A stretch of DNA of 64,000 nt from Oncomelania hupensis (GCA_036898135.1 CM072511.1:161097814-161161813), one strand, 5' to 3'. Shown: positions 30,895 to 41,424, numbered from the stretch's first letter. Notes: a model not told the origin generated them from the sequence alone. Numbers and translations are program-made.

Positions 30895-31539
30895 GTTACG
30901 TTGAAACGCGCACGATAGTTCGAGTGTGACACGCGCGATAGATCTGTTCGTTTTATTTTGCTAAGCATGCAGTAATAGAGTGTATTTATCTTTGATTTGA
31001 TTTTGCGTTGTTATTAGAAGAAGCTTTGTATAACGTTGGTAATTTTAGTTGTTCGATATTATTTGAGAATGTTCTAGTGTTGGTTGTTTACTATCGATCG
31101 AAGCGTATGGATAATTCTAGTGGTAACTATAGAAGCTTCCATTCCAAATAAGGTTGTATGACGTAAGACAGTGATGATAAAATTACTTCTGATTGGTTGT
31201 GGTGTGTTATGCGGGGTATTCTCGCCTGTTCTGGAGTATGTAGAGACTATATATTGTGCCGCACTGTTTGAGTAGAGAGAGCTGTTGTGTTAGAGTTGAG
31301 AAAGTTGTAAAAAGTGGAAAGTTGATAGTCGAGAATTGTAAAGTGAAAAGCGATTGAACGAGTGTATGCAGTTGTTGATGTATGCTGAATAAAAGTGGAA
31401 AACTTCAAACGACGACTCCTGCCTTGTTGATGATTGAACGGGTTGCGTGGATAAACGAAGCTGAGTTACACCTATCAGGATTTTAAGCATCGGGGTTGAA
31501 TCAACTACTGATATAGAAAAAACAACATCGAGTGTAACA
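30894..31539 (+). mobile_element. Solo LTR related to the 634-bp LTR
   Basis: 646 bp starting TGTTACGTTGAAACG and ending GTGTAACA, the same ends as the LTRs of the tandem element. Long stretches are alignable (GAATAAAAGTGGAAAACTTC, GCATCGGGG), but many differences mark an older or sister subfamily. Flanked by ATTAT on each side inside an ATT microsatellite. That is compatible with a 5-bp target duplication, although the repeat makes it non-diagnostic. No internal region is present. Confidence 0.9.

Positions 31540-31629
<90 letters not shown>
31540..31629. repeat. ATT microsatellite (right part)
   Basis: Pure ATT units. Together with 30770-30893 it formed one array before the LTR inserted. 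Confidence 0.95.
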
Positions 31630-31689
31630 TTTAATATCACTTTAGGATCAATAGATTTGTATTACTATATCAGTCTTTCAAAAATACAG

Positions 31690-31723
31690 TGAGAGAGAAA
31701 GTAAGAGAGAGAGAGAGTGTGTG

Positions 31724-31769
<46 letters not shown>

Positions 31770-31775
31770 TAGAGA
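31690..31775. repeat. AG-rich microsatellite
   Basis: AG dinucleotide run with a short GT interruption. Confidence 0.9.
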
Positions 31776-32334
31776 GAGATAGAGAGATTAATAGGTAGAC
31801 CGATGTGCGATGTAACTCTCTCGATAAATGGGAAAGTGGTGAAATAAAGAAAGAAAGAAATACCTTTCCTGGGTTCTCTCCCCTCTTCTGGCCTTGCTGT
31901 GTACCGCAAATCTATTGGGGACTCGCGCTCGGTGACCGCCCCACTGAGCTGTATGTACTGCCACGGAGATGTCTGTCTTCAATCCATTACTGCGCTGTCC
32001 CGACTGCTGCTTCCATCCCTTCCCCCACCCACCCACCCCCCCTCTCTCTCTCTTTCCTTCCCCCAACCTCTCACTCTATCCAGCTATCTGACAAGTTGGT
32101 GTAATAGTCAACTGAACTGTCAACATGACCTATCGACTTCAATTTCTACCATTTTTATTGTCTTTATGAAATCACTGGCAAGGTAAGTTGCGTTAAGTGT
32201 CACACTAGATTGGTTCATAATAGCGGAAAGCTGAAGTGGGTTGTAGTAAACTAATTGCATTTGAGAAGTAACACTACACGCCTTTTTACCCAGTTCCCAG
32301 TTCTAATTCGCCCGTCCTAATGCTAATAATGTCT

Positions 32335-32445
32335 CTCTCTCTCGCACACACACACACAACCACACACACAACCACACACACACACACACATACATACACG
32401 TGTACACACACGCGCGCGCACACACACACACAGACACACACACAC
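32335..32445. repeat. AC microsatellite
   Basis: AC repeats with minor interruptions (CGCGCG). Confidence 0.9.
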
Positions 32446-33301
32446 AAGAAAAACACCACGCCTTTTTTGGAATCACAGAGGAACAAAAAAAAAGGGGGAA
32501 AATAAATGAGGAATATATTGAACTCGACCGAAACGAGACCCATAATTTATAATATATAAGTCAGTCCGTGCGTTGCAAACATAACAAGAAATACTTGACA
32601 TATTTGAAAGTAATTTGATACAAATGACTAACACAAGAAGTGCACAAATGCACGCATCATCAGTTCGCATCGGATCAAGGGACAAGGTCGCTGAGACCGT
32701 TTATCATCTTGCAAGAGCTGTTTTGATATCTAACGCACGCATTACTCAAAACGAAGTTGTCAGTTTTCGGGGTAACTTTGTAAGACGAACTATTTGTCAC
32801 AAAGACAGCGAAACTAAGTTCTTTTAAATGTACCTAAGGTCAATAAAAATAATAATTAAAAAATAATAAATAAACAAAAATATATTTGGATTTTTTATTT
32901 ATAAAGAGAAAAATTTGCTTACATCAGCGGACAACTTTATAATGCTCTCTTCCTCTCATAGTCTACGAACGAACTACATTTGAAAGGAACGTCGTGTTGT
33001 TTTTCCTTTCCTTTTCTTTTTACGCTTTCCCCCTATTCCCCGTCTCGTGGACCCCAAAATGATGGCTGACGATATCGGTAACAACAAAGTTTACACAAAC
33101 GACGGACGGTAAATCTCCATAGAGACAAAAAGGAAGGTTGGCCAGAACCATCGGTCTAGTTTACGATGCTTCTGATCGCGTTTTACAACACCTTGCAATG
33201 TCATTCCCAGCCACAAAAGTTCTAGGCTCGTTGAGGCAGCTCTCGTGCACAAAATGCTTATATCTGGAACATTATGATTATCGCATGAAGGTTTTCCGGA
33301 G
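32446..33301. other. Unique intergenic sequence with weak ORF traces
   Basis: A 70-codon frame on the plus strand at 32615-32827 ends shortly before AATAAA (near 32843). I see no splice signals or recognisable domain. ATGGCTGACGATATCGG at 33061 opens a 16-codon frame. Neither is strong enough to call a gene. Confidence 0.3.
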
Positions 33302-33340
<39 letters not shown>

Positions 33341-33600
33341 CAGTAGCAGTAGTAGTAGTGGTAGTAGTAGTAGTAGTGGTAATAGTAGAAGTAGTAGTAG
33401 TAGTGGTAGAAGAAGTAGTAGTGGTAGTAGTAGTAGTAGTAATGGTAGTAGTAGTAGTTGTAGTAGTAGTAATGGTGGTAATAGTAGTAGTAGTAGTAAT
33501 GGTGGTAGTAGTAGTAGTAGTAGTAGTAATGGTGGTAGTAGTAGTAAAGGGTGGTAGTAGTAGTCGTAGTAATGGTAGTAGTAGTAATAGTAGTAGTAGC
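33302..33600. repeat. AGT microsatellite, impure
   Basis: AGT units with scattered GGT, AAT and AGC variants. It gives Ser-, Val- and Tyr-rich frames that are artefacts. Confidence 0.95.
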
Positions 33601-33602
33601 AG

Positions 33603-33795
33603 GAGTGGCCTCGTGGCGCAGTGGATTAATCGTCGGTTTTATATGCCGAAGGTCGCGGGTTCGATCCCCGCAAGTGGCGAACTTACGTGACTTGGCTACG
33701 AGACTATTGAGGTCACCGAGAGTATTCTCTGGGTATTCAGGTTTCCTCAAACCCTCCCCTACCCCTCTTCAATAATGGTTTATTGGATGCAGAAA
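33603..33795 (+). mobile_element. tRNA-derived SINE (family A)
   Basis: The head resembles a tRNA with A box TGGCGCAGTGG and B box GGTTCGATCCC (33605-33675). It is followed by a body ending in TCCCCTACCCCTCTTC, AATAATGG, GGATGCAG and an A-run. The reverse complement of this 3' end is the unit of the 37-bp minisatellite at 38937-40157. Confidence 0.85.
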
Positions 33796-33801
33796 AAAAA
33801 A

Positions 33802-34137
33802 TCAATTTCCTTTCCGTCTTCTAATAGCGATCTCCATGCCTTTACACCACATGTTTGAGTGATAGATGTGTTTGTTGTGTGTGGTAGTGGTAGGAGCAGC
33901 AATAACCCATGCTGGGCAATACGAGGGGAGACAACTTTGGCCGGTTTGTCCGCAAGTTGCGTCAGAGTTGTCTAATGTTGAGGTGGACATTCTTTGCAAA
34001 CACAGTTTCTCGCCTACAATTTCTGCTCTGTCCTCTATCAAACCTTCAGGATCAACCGAAAGGTGGAATTCAGTTGCAATCCTAGCTAACTCCGCTAGTT
34101 CGGCCTTGCACTGCCAGGCCACCACCATCACACTCAC
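33802..34137 (-). CDS. Possible coding relic, unknown
   Basis: 111 codons on the minus strand. The first part (WQCKAELAELARIATEFHLS, then DPEGLIEDRAEIVGEKLCLQ) looks like real protein sequence rather than noise. The latter third is low complexity. I recognise no family, start context or splice sites. It may be an exon or part of an old repeat. Confidence 0.25.
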   Translation of the reverse strand: MSVMVVAWQCKAELAELARIATEFHLSVDPEGLIEDRAEIVGEKLCLQRMSTSTLDNSDATCGQTGQSCLPSYCPAWVIAAPTTTTHNKHIYHSNMWCKGMEIAIRRRKGN

Positions 34138-34350
34138 TTTCCCCTTTCCCGAAAAAAAGATTGCAGCTCGGGAGACGAGATGTCCGTCCAGATAATTCTA
34201 TGTAACTAAAAACAAAACAAAAAAGACAAGCTACATGAACAAGACGTAATTGTTTACATTATTTTTATTGCCTGGTCTATTACTCGTTCCATCATTAGCC
34301 TAAAAGCTGTCCTCATTCCTCTTCCACTTCCCTTCTCCCCCTCCCCCCTC

Positions 34351-34381
<31 letters not shown>

Positions 34382-34435
34382 CATTTTATTTATTTATTTA
34401 TTTTTTTAAATCATTCTTATATGGAGTTTTTCCAG

Positions 34436-34490
34436 CTCAAGAGCTGCTCAAGGCGCTGGCCAATACAGGATCTTACTCAAGCCGCCCGAG
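34436..34490 (+). repeat. SINE tail (family B), source of the 28-bp unit
   Basis: Contains CAGCTCAAGAGCTGCTCAAG, then GCGCTGGCCAATACAGGATC, then TTACTCAAGCCGCCCGAGGC. Its reverse complement matches the 28-bp minisatellite unit and both of that array's edges. Relatives lie at 40256-40306 and 43690-43745. Confidence 0.8.
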
Positions 34491-34494
34491 GCGT

Positions 34495-34738
34495 CATAGA
34501 ACATTCCACAGTTTGCAAGCTATCGCCAGTTATAGCTTGAATATTCGATCGATAATAAACAAGTAATTCCAGAAAGTTCCCAACGCTACTCCAACAATAT
34601 CAACCGACGAAAATAATCAATAAACGAAGCTTCCTCTAGCAACAGCGCCAAAATCAAATGAAAGGTAAATACACGCTATTATTGTACGATTTGCAAATCC
34701 GCATGTTCGGAACTATCGTGCGCGCCTCAGTCGTAACA
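34495..34738 (-). mobile_element. Diverged LTR fragment, minus strand
   Basis: Read on the minus strand it starts TGTTACGACTGAGGCGCGCA and passes through sequence alignable to the solo LTR at 30894 (ATAGCGTGTATTTACCTTTC, then CATTTGATTTTG). It lacks the LTR's 3' part. It directly follows the SINE B tail. Confidence 0.7.
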
Positions 34739-34847
34739 GATGTGCTGAGACATAGTTGGCTCAATGGTGCACTCAACGGCAAAAACAATGGACGCTTTGA
34801 ACGTCAAAATGCACGAGAATGATGGCATCGAAGCCCGTACGGTCAGT

Positions 34848-34985
34848 GGTTCCAATTGGGTTGACGACTTGGAGTGCCGAAATAAAAATAACATGACCCT
34901 GCGGCACTGCGCCCTCACTCCTTCGGATGAGAGTATAAACCGAGGTCTAGTCTGTGTCACGCGCCGAAGTGATTCCTATATCTTT
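34848..34985 (+). repeat. SINE-like repeat copy 1 (GATGAG..TATAAACCGAGGTC)
   Basis: CAGTGGTTCC, GGAGTGCCGA and CTTCGGATGAGAGTATAAAC recur in the same order and at similar spacing at about 54340-54470. The TTCGGATGAGA..TAAACCGAGGTC block resembles conserved 3' domains seen in several ancient SINEs. Confidence 0.6.
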
Positions 34986-35669
34986 TGGGCTTTTGGTGGT
35001 TTTTTTTTCACAAAATAAGGGTGTCCCTATATTGTGCGCGCTAGTATTAGCTTGTTAGCAGGCGCGTGCTAAGTGTGCAGTAAGTGTCAACAATATATTT
35101 TGTAAATAGGTACATTGATTTTCTTTCTCTGCTAACGGGTGGTTCACTTCACCTTTGCTCTCAACGCCATTGCATGAAGTCACATCAACGGAGGGCTTTG
35201 GAGATTTCCAAGGTTTTTCTTCTGCTAAGGAAGATAGCAGAGTTCCTTCGCGGGGATGTTGGCAGTGGTGGTCGTCTTACAACGAGCTGTCTTTGTCCAG
35301 GTTTTCGCAGGCCTAGTTGAGGTAGGCACTGTGGTTTGCTTGTTGGTGGGTGGGTCGGTCAGTAGAAAGTGCGGTAGGGATGGAGCTGGGTGTGGATACT
35401 GTTTGAAAGTGTAACTGTGCGGATCTTGTGTCTTCTGGTTTACTGAATTAATGTCTGCATTGTTCATTTCCTTCATGTATTTCATGTCAGTATAGCACCG
35501 AATTCTGGTACGTTATTACTGGTTAATTTTTTCCCATTACTATTTCATGCTTCCATCAAGCTTTTAGCTGTTACTTGTTAGTGGATTAATTTTACATCAG
35601 AATAAATGTTCGACTAGGGAGGTTGGGAAGGGGGTGAGTTAAAGGGAAGACGATAGTGGGAGTGTAGGC
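34986..35669. other. Unique intergenic sequence
   Basis: No coding region, tRNA-like structure or window-wide repeat recognised. Confidence 0.5.
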
Positions 35670-35681
35670 AACTTATGCGGA

Positions 35682-36262
35682 ACCCCCGTTGGGGTTCCGG
35701 GGGTTTCAGTATAAATAGTATCCCCACTTTCTGGAAATGTAGTGCTTTAAATTCCCGCTGTCGCTGTCTTTCTCATTTGCTCTTTCTCATTTCTGCTCTG
35801 TTCTATCAATCTACTATACTATCTTTTTCTTTACTAGACCAGTCATCTACCTTTTTTCTTGAAAACTCTTTCGGGAGAAGACTCCTTATTTGTGTATGAG
35901 GTCTGTTGGATCAGCTTGGGAATATTGGATGCTTTCTACCAGGTGGTCACTAGGGTTTCCTACGATGTTATTATTGAGCAATGTAGGCATTTTATATGTT
36001 TGTGTTTTGTTGATAATTTATAATGATGTTTGTATTCTATTTTGTTTTTGTAAACGGTGGTTCGATAAATTAGAGTACAGCTTCAGCGTCCCCTGCGTGG
36101 GATGTCTTTATTGTAAAGTGACTGGCTGGTGGAGAGCTTTCAGTTTTACCACTAGGGTTGTTTCAGCAGATCGTTTATGCGGATCAGGGGTTGTCCGGTC
36201 CTGATTTGGCTCGGAAGAGTCCGCTGGACCTAAAGCAATAATCATGTAATGTAATGTAATGT
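35682..36262 (+). mobile_element. TATA-box retroposon, full copy 1
   Basis: Bounded by the 12-bp direct repeat AACTTATGCGGA (35670-35681 and 36263-36274). The 5' end is a C/G-rich block ACCCCCGTTGGGGTTCCGGG followed by TTTCAGTATAAATAGTATCC, so a consensus TATA box sits about 30 bases inside the element. The 3' end is CCTAAAGCAATAATC plus ATGTA-type pentanucleotides. There is no tRNA-like, 5S or 7SL head. An internal frame of 102 codons (35896-36204) is partly conserved in other copies. The family is unknown to me. Confidence 0.88.
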
Positions 36263-36389
36263 AACTTATGCGGATGTTCGTTTGCAGGCTTTATGTACTT
36301 CTTCTCTTACTGTTTTGACTGCGTGAGGCCTCTGGTCTGCCGGAATTATGTGGAAGAAGTGGACTTAGTCTTTGCTGGAAGGAGCGTCA

Positions 36390-36448
36390 AAGATGACGAT
36401 AATGGCGACGACGATGATGATGACGATGGTGATGATGTTGGAAAATAA
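36390..36448. repeat. GAT/GAC-rich short repeat
   Basis: A short degenerate GATGAC run. Confidence 0.7.
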
Positions 36449-36697
36449 AGTTAACTACAGGGTAAACAATGCAAAGTAGCCTTCCTTATAGTGAACTTTA
36501 CCATTCATTTCCCTATCGAGGTCAACGATGCTGACCTTCACGATGACCTTGACTTTGAGGTGATTTACCCAATGGCCAGAAATATGACGGTTGTTGAAGG
36601 CTGAAGGTCGTGGCTAATATGTCTGGAGAAATGAGTCAATGGTGGTGTGACTTCCTATAGCTTCATCAACGTCTGCTGAGAGAAAAAAAAAGTGAGG

Positions 36698-36742
<45 letters not shown>
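36698..36742. repeat. AG microsatellite
   Basis: Pure AG run followed by GCGGGCGC and a short AC run. Confidence 0.9.
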
Positions 36743-36743
<1 letters not shown>

Positions 36744-36949
36744 CGGGCGCACACACACACCCACTTTGATAACTTTATTACAACCCAAACCGTTATCTTT
36801 AGATGTTTTTTTTTTAGATTTTAATGCTTTATTGTCCCTTTTTATCGGGAAATTCTGGGCCGCCTCCCATGTGGAAGGCGTAGTCGCAGCCTGTGGCGCG
36901 CCCAAACCCAACCTACCTAACATTAGTTGTGATTTTTGACATTTAAAAA

Positions 36950-37180
36950 TTCTTTAAATTTTTGAAATTTTTTGAAATTTTTGAAATTTTGCTGGGGGAG
37001 CAAACCGGAGTACCCGGAGAAAACCCCCGAGGCGTTGCCCGAGTCGAAAGTAAATAATATTCGGAGAAACATAACGCCCCGATGCAGGATCGAACCCACA
37101 CCTGTCAGGCGCCATTGGTTTCTGGCCTGTGGACAAGGCAAGTTAGTCCCGCCTTAGCCCACTTGGCCACAACGCTCACT
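36950..37180 (-). mobile_element. tRNA-derived SINE (family C), minus strand
   Basis: Read on the minus strand: a tRNA-like head with TGGCCAAGTGGGCTAAGGCG (A box) and GGGTTCGATCC (B box), at about 37090-37178. A body with CTCCGGGTACTCCGGTTTGC follows, then a T/A-rich tail with TTTGAAATT repeats. It resembles widespread molluscan SINE architecture. Confidence 0.8.
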
Positions 37181-37181
37181 T

Positions 37182-37482
37182 TAACAATGTTGTAATGAAC
37201 TCAGCACAGTTCGTCGATTACGCCACCCGCACCCTGCATCCTCTCATCTTCCACACCTTCTACAGCCGATCGTGACACTGGTGATAGGAATCCAGCCAGA
37301 CTTTTACTCTGCTGCCATGATAACCCAATGGGTTGCAGTCACATTTCGATACCTTTTTTTTACAACCAAACCCCGTTAACTTTAACCGCGTTGTAATAAA
37401 CTCAGGACAGTTCGTCAATGACGCCACCCCCATCCTGAATCTTTCTAGAGCCGATCATGACACTGGTTGATAGGTACCTATG
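37182..37482. repeat. Diverged direct duplication of about 105 bp
   Basis: 37182-37292 and 37378-37482 share GTTGTAAT-AACTCAG-ACAGTTCGTC, GACGCCACCC and GCCGATC-TGACACTGG in the same order. The second copy runs into the 32-bp tandem array. Confidence 0.75.
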
Positions 37483-37575
37483 ACGATCATGACAGTGGTT
37501 GATAGGTACCTATGACGATCATGACAGTGGTTGATGGGTACCTATGACGATCATGACAGTGGTTGATGGGTACCG
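37453..37575. repeat. 32-bp tandem repeat, 4 units
   Basis: The unit begins GATCATGACAGTGGTTGATA and continues GGTACCTATGAC. It is an expansion of the end of the preceding duplication. Confidence 0.9.
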
Positions 37576-37760
37576 AGCCAGACCTTTACTGTGCCGCCTT
37601 GTTGGTGCAAACAGCTGCAGTGCCAAAACAAACTTCATGTGCGCTAGCTCCAAAGAGCCAATCACCGAAACTGTGATTTTTGTTTGGGAATCCTGCTTCG
37701 TTTACAGCATTACACAAAGGCATGTACTTCAAACATTTCTGGTCATAGCAGGTGTTTATA

Positions 37761-38325
37761 CATTACCAGGTTATTGCTTTAGGTCCAGCGGATTCTTGCG
37801 AGCCAAATCAGGACCAGGGAAGTGAAAGAGGACCCACCCCTGATCCGCATAAAAGATCTGCCAAAACAACCATAGTGGTAACACTGAATGCAATCTACCA
37901 GCCGGTCACTTTACAATAAATACATCCCACGCAGGGGACGCTGAGGCTATACTCTAATTTATCAAACCCCCGTTTACAAAAACACAATAGAATACAAACA
38001 TCATTATACAATATCAACAAAACACGTACATATAAAATGCCTACATTGCCAAATAATAACATCATAGGAAGCCCCAGTGACCATTTGGCAGAAAGCGTCC
38101 AATATTCCCAAGCTGATCCAACAGACCTCATACACAAATGAGGAATATTGTCCCGGAAGAGTTTTCATGAAAAAGGTAGGTGACTGGTCCAGCAAAGAAG
38201 AAGATAGTATAGCAGATTGATAGAACTGAGTAGGAATGAGGAAGAACAAAGGAGAAAGACAGCGACAGTGGGAATTTAAAGCACTAAATTTCCAGAAAGT
38301 GGGGAGGTGTTTATACATGAATCAC
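37761..38325 (-). mobile_element. TATA-box retroposon copy 2
   Basis: Minus-strand copy: 3' end TTATTGCTTTAGGTCCAGCG at the left, TATA-proximal end at the right. The element stops just short of its TATA box, where an AC microsatellite begins (38330-38385). It contains an 80-codon frame matching part of the copy 1 frame. Confidence 0.85.
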
Positions 38326-38329
38326 ACAT

Positions 38330-38385
38330 ACACACACACACACCCACACACACCCACACACACACACACACACCCACACGTACGT
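38330..38385. repeat. AC/CCCACA microsatellite
   Basis: AC repeats with CCC interruptions, adjoining the truncated end of retroposon copy 2. Confidence 0.85.
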
Positions 38386-38667
38386 ACGTGTTCCACAAAG
38401 ACAATTTTGTTTTGTTTAAAACACAGTTTAATTTATGACGCTGGTATTTACAAAATCTCTGATGAAATGTGTAAAGTGGAAAAGACCAAACAATGACATG
38501 TACGTAATAGGACGTCTGTGGTTACTGTCAAGGAAAACCAAAGACTCGTGCACATGAAGTAAAATGCATTTTTCACCCTATTCATGCATGCAAACCGCAG
38601 ACACAACAATCAAAAACAACAATCATCATTAACAATATCATCGGCATCATCATGTATTTATCTCAAT

Positions 38668-38680
38668 AATAATAATAATA

Positions 38681-38734
<54 letters not shown>

Positions 38735-38743
38735 CTAATAATA

Positions 38744-38787
<44 letters not shown>

Positions 38788-38812
38788 AATAATAATAATA
38801 ATAATAATAAAG
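38668..38812. repeat. AAT/GAT microsatellite
   Basis: AAT, GAT, a short interruption, GAT and AAT blocks. The Met/Asp/Ile homopolymer frames here are artefacts. Confidence 0.95.
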
Positions 38813-38936
38813 GATGCTAACAGGAGCTTTTTCTTCAATACAACTCAAAGCGCGGCGATCTAAAAAGATCGCTATGACAGAAGTCGGAATTCAAATAAAT
38901 CTTTAGGGTGTTTTTTTTTTTTTACAGTTTAGTTTT

Positions 38937-40157
38937 ACTGCATCCTATAGCATTATTGAAGGGAGGGTAGAGAACTGCATCCTATAGCATTATTGAAGGG
39001 AGGGTAGAGAACTGCATCCTATACCATTATTGAAGGGAGGGTAGAGAACTGCATCCTATAGCATTATTGAAGGGAGGGTAGAGAACTGCATCCTATAGCA
39101 TTATTGAAGGGAGGGTAGAGAACTGCATCCTATACCATTATTGAAGGGAGGGTAGAGAACTGCATCCTATAGCATTATTGAAGGGAGGGTAGAGAACTGC
39201 ATCCTATAGCATTATTGAAGGGAGGGTAGAGAACTGCATCCTATACCATTATTGAAGGGAGGGTAGAGAACTGCATCCTATAGCATTATTGAAGGGAGGG
39301 TAGAGAACTGCATCCTATACCATTATTGAAGGGAGGGTAGAGAACTGCATCCTATAGCATTATTGAAGGGAGGGTAGAGAACTGCATCCTATACCATTAT
39401 TGAAGGGAGGGTAGAGAACTGCATCCTATACCATTATTGAAGGGAGGGTAGAGAATTGCATCCTATATACCATTATTAAAGGGAGGGTAGAGAACTGCAT
39501 CCTTTACCATTATTGAAAGGAGGGTAGCTAACTGCATCCTATATACCATTATTGAAGGGAGGGTAGAGAACTGCATCCTATACCATTATTGAAGGGAGGG
39601 TAGAGAACTACATCCTATACCAATATTGAAGGGAGGGTAGAGAACTGCGTCTTATACCATTATTGAATTGAGGGTAGAGAACTGCATCCTTTACCATTGT
39701 TGAAGGGAGGGTATAAAACTGCATCCTATATAGCATTATAGAAGGGAGGGTAGAGAACTGCATCCTATGTAGCATTATTGAAGGGAGGGTAGAGAACTGC
39801 ATCCTATTCCATTATAGAAGGGAGGGTAGAGAACTGCATCCTATACCATTATTGAAGGGAGGGTAGAGAACTGCATCACATTCCATATTGAAGGAAGGGT
39901 AGAGAACTGCATCCTATACAATTATTGGAGGGTAGAGAACTGCATCCTATACCGCTATTGAAGGGAGGGTAGAGAACTGCATCCTATACCATTATTAAAA
40001 AAGGGTAGAGAACTGCATCCTATACCATATTGAAGGGTAGAGAACTGCATCCTATACAATTATTTAAGGGAGGGTAGAGAACTGCATCATTTACCATTAT
40101 TGAATGGAGGGTAGAGAACTGCATCCTATATACCATTATTGAAGGGAGGGTAGAGAA
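38937..40157. repeat. 37-bp minisatellite, about 33 units, SINE-derived
   Basis: The unit runs CTGCATCCTATAGCATTATT then GAAGGGAGGGTAGAGAA. Units are nearly identical on the left (to about 39450), with C/G alternation in TATAGCATT versus TATACCATT. They become diverged on the right, with TATATACC variants and shortened units. The unit matches the reverse complement of the 3' end of SINE A at 33603-33795. The array ends directly at a minus-strand tRNA-like SINE head (40170-40255), as expected if it grew within that SINE. Confidence 0.95.
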
Positions 40158-40255
40158 CCGGAGAAGTCCCTCGTTGTCCTAAACCGTCTCGTGGGGTTGG
40201 AACCCGGGACCTTCGGCATAGGAAACTGGTTCACTATCAACTGAGCCACCAGGCT
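40158..40255 (-). mobile_element. tRNA-like SINE head joined to the 37-bp array
   Basis: Read on the minus strand: GCCTGGTGGCTCAGTTGATA (A box region) and CCCGGGTTCCAACCCC (B box region), then GTTTAGGACAACGAGGG. Its expected 3' body is replaced by the minisatellite. I treat it as a SINE head rather than a tRNA gene because of its poor acceptor pairing and its context. Confidence 0.75.
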
Positions 40256-40306
40256 ATAGCGCTTTTCCAGCTCAAGAGCTGCTTAAGGCGCTGGCCGATA
40301 CAGGGC
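40256..40306 (+). repeat. SINE tail (family B) fragment
   Basis: AGCGCTTTTCCAGCTCAAGA then GCTGCTTAAGGCGCTGGCCG, matching the tail at 34436-34490. It is followed by a CAT-rich microsatellite. Confidence 0.75.
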
Positions 40307-40312
40307 CTAAAG

Positions 40313-40534
40313 CATCATCATCACCATCATGATCATCATCATAATCATCATCTTCATCATCATCATGAAACGTCACCATCATGAAACGACACCATCATGA
40401 AACGACGTCATCATCTTCGTTATATTTGTCATGATTTTCGTCATCGCTGTGTACCCCCGAGAATAGCGCTTTGTGTCTTAGTCTTTTTTGGGAAGAAGCG
40501 CTATTTAACTACCTTGATCATCACCATCATCATC

Positions 40535-40566
<32 letters not shown>

Positions 40567-40710
40567 CATCATCGTCGTCATCATCATCATCAACAATTCC
40601 CAAAATTATCAATCAATTATCATAAATCACCACCAATCATCACCACCAATCATCACCACCAATCATCATCATCGTGCTCATCATCATCATCATCACCATC
40701 AACCACAAAG
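40313..40710. repeat. CAT-rich microsatellites
   Basis: Clusters of CAT, ATCATCACC and related units at about 40313-40400 and 40517-40710. His- and Ile-rich frames are artefacts. Confidence 0.9.
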
Positions 40711-41047
40711 CAACATGATTCAGGGTTCAGTGCGTGACTGATACTAGTGGAGGCTGTCCATTACAAGAGAGGTCAACGGCGTAAGGCTCGGCCAGTCTTC
40801 AGACAGGCAGTGCAGATTGAGGTGAATCGTTTAACATTACTGCCTCAACAAAACTTACTAAAATGGTGAAATATTATGTCCCACTAATATGACGCACTAC
40901 ATAACCATGCGAGCTTCATTCAACACGCGCTGACGTTTATCACAACCACATTTACAATATCAGCATTTGTGTACTATGAACGCTTTATAAAAACAAAACA
41001 AGACCCAATCAGGTAATGTGTGATAAGAGGTTTGGTCATCATGAACA

Positions 41048-41325
41048 TGACGTACCTCATTATGACAATGACACGGCATTAAGATCACGACATACCTCAT
41101 TATGACAATGACAGGGCATTAAGATCACGACGTATCTCATTATGACAATGACACGGCATTAAGATCACGACATACCTCATTATGACAATGGCAAACAGCA
41201 TTAAGACCATGATACACCTTATTATGACAACGAGATGCAACATTTATGACAATGATATACAGCATTATGACAATGAGATACAGCGTTGTAACAATTATAT
41301 ACAGCATTATAACAATAAGATATTT
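41048..41325. repeat. 40-bp minisatellite, decaying to the right
   Basis: Four clear units containing CTCATTATGACAATGACA and GGCATTAAGATCACGAC. Shorter, degenerate GCATTATGACAATGAGATA-like units follow. Confidence 0.85.
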
Positions 41326-41424
41326 GATCCTGACTATGATCATGAAATATTGAAAATGAACCTTTAATATTAAAACAGTTGAAATTCAATTCAATATGTT
41401 AATTTAACGTCTTTTCACAACAAT

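Noticed and set aside
30621..30968. Ile/Ser homopolymer frame
   Set aside because: A microsatellite artefact running into the solo LTR.
33605..33675. tRNA gene
   Set aside because: Same reasoning: a SINE head with a recognisable 3' body.
33091..33750. 219-codon Tyr/Thr-rich frame
   Set aside because: Translation of an AGT microsatellite joined to a SINE.
38937..40157. CRISPR-like periodicity of 37 bp
   Set aside because: A head-to-tail tandem without spacers; the unit derives from a SINE tail.
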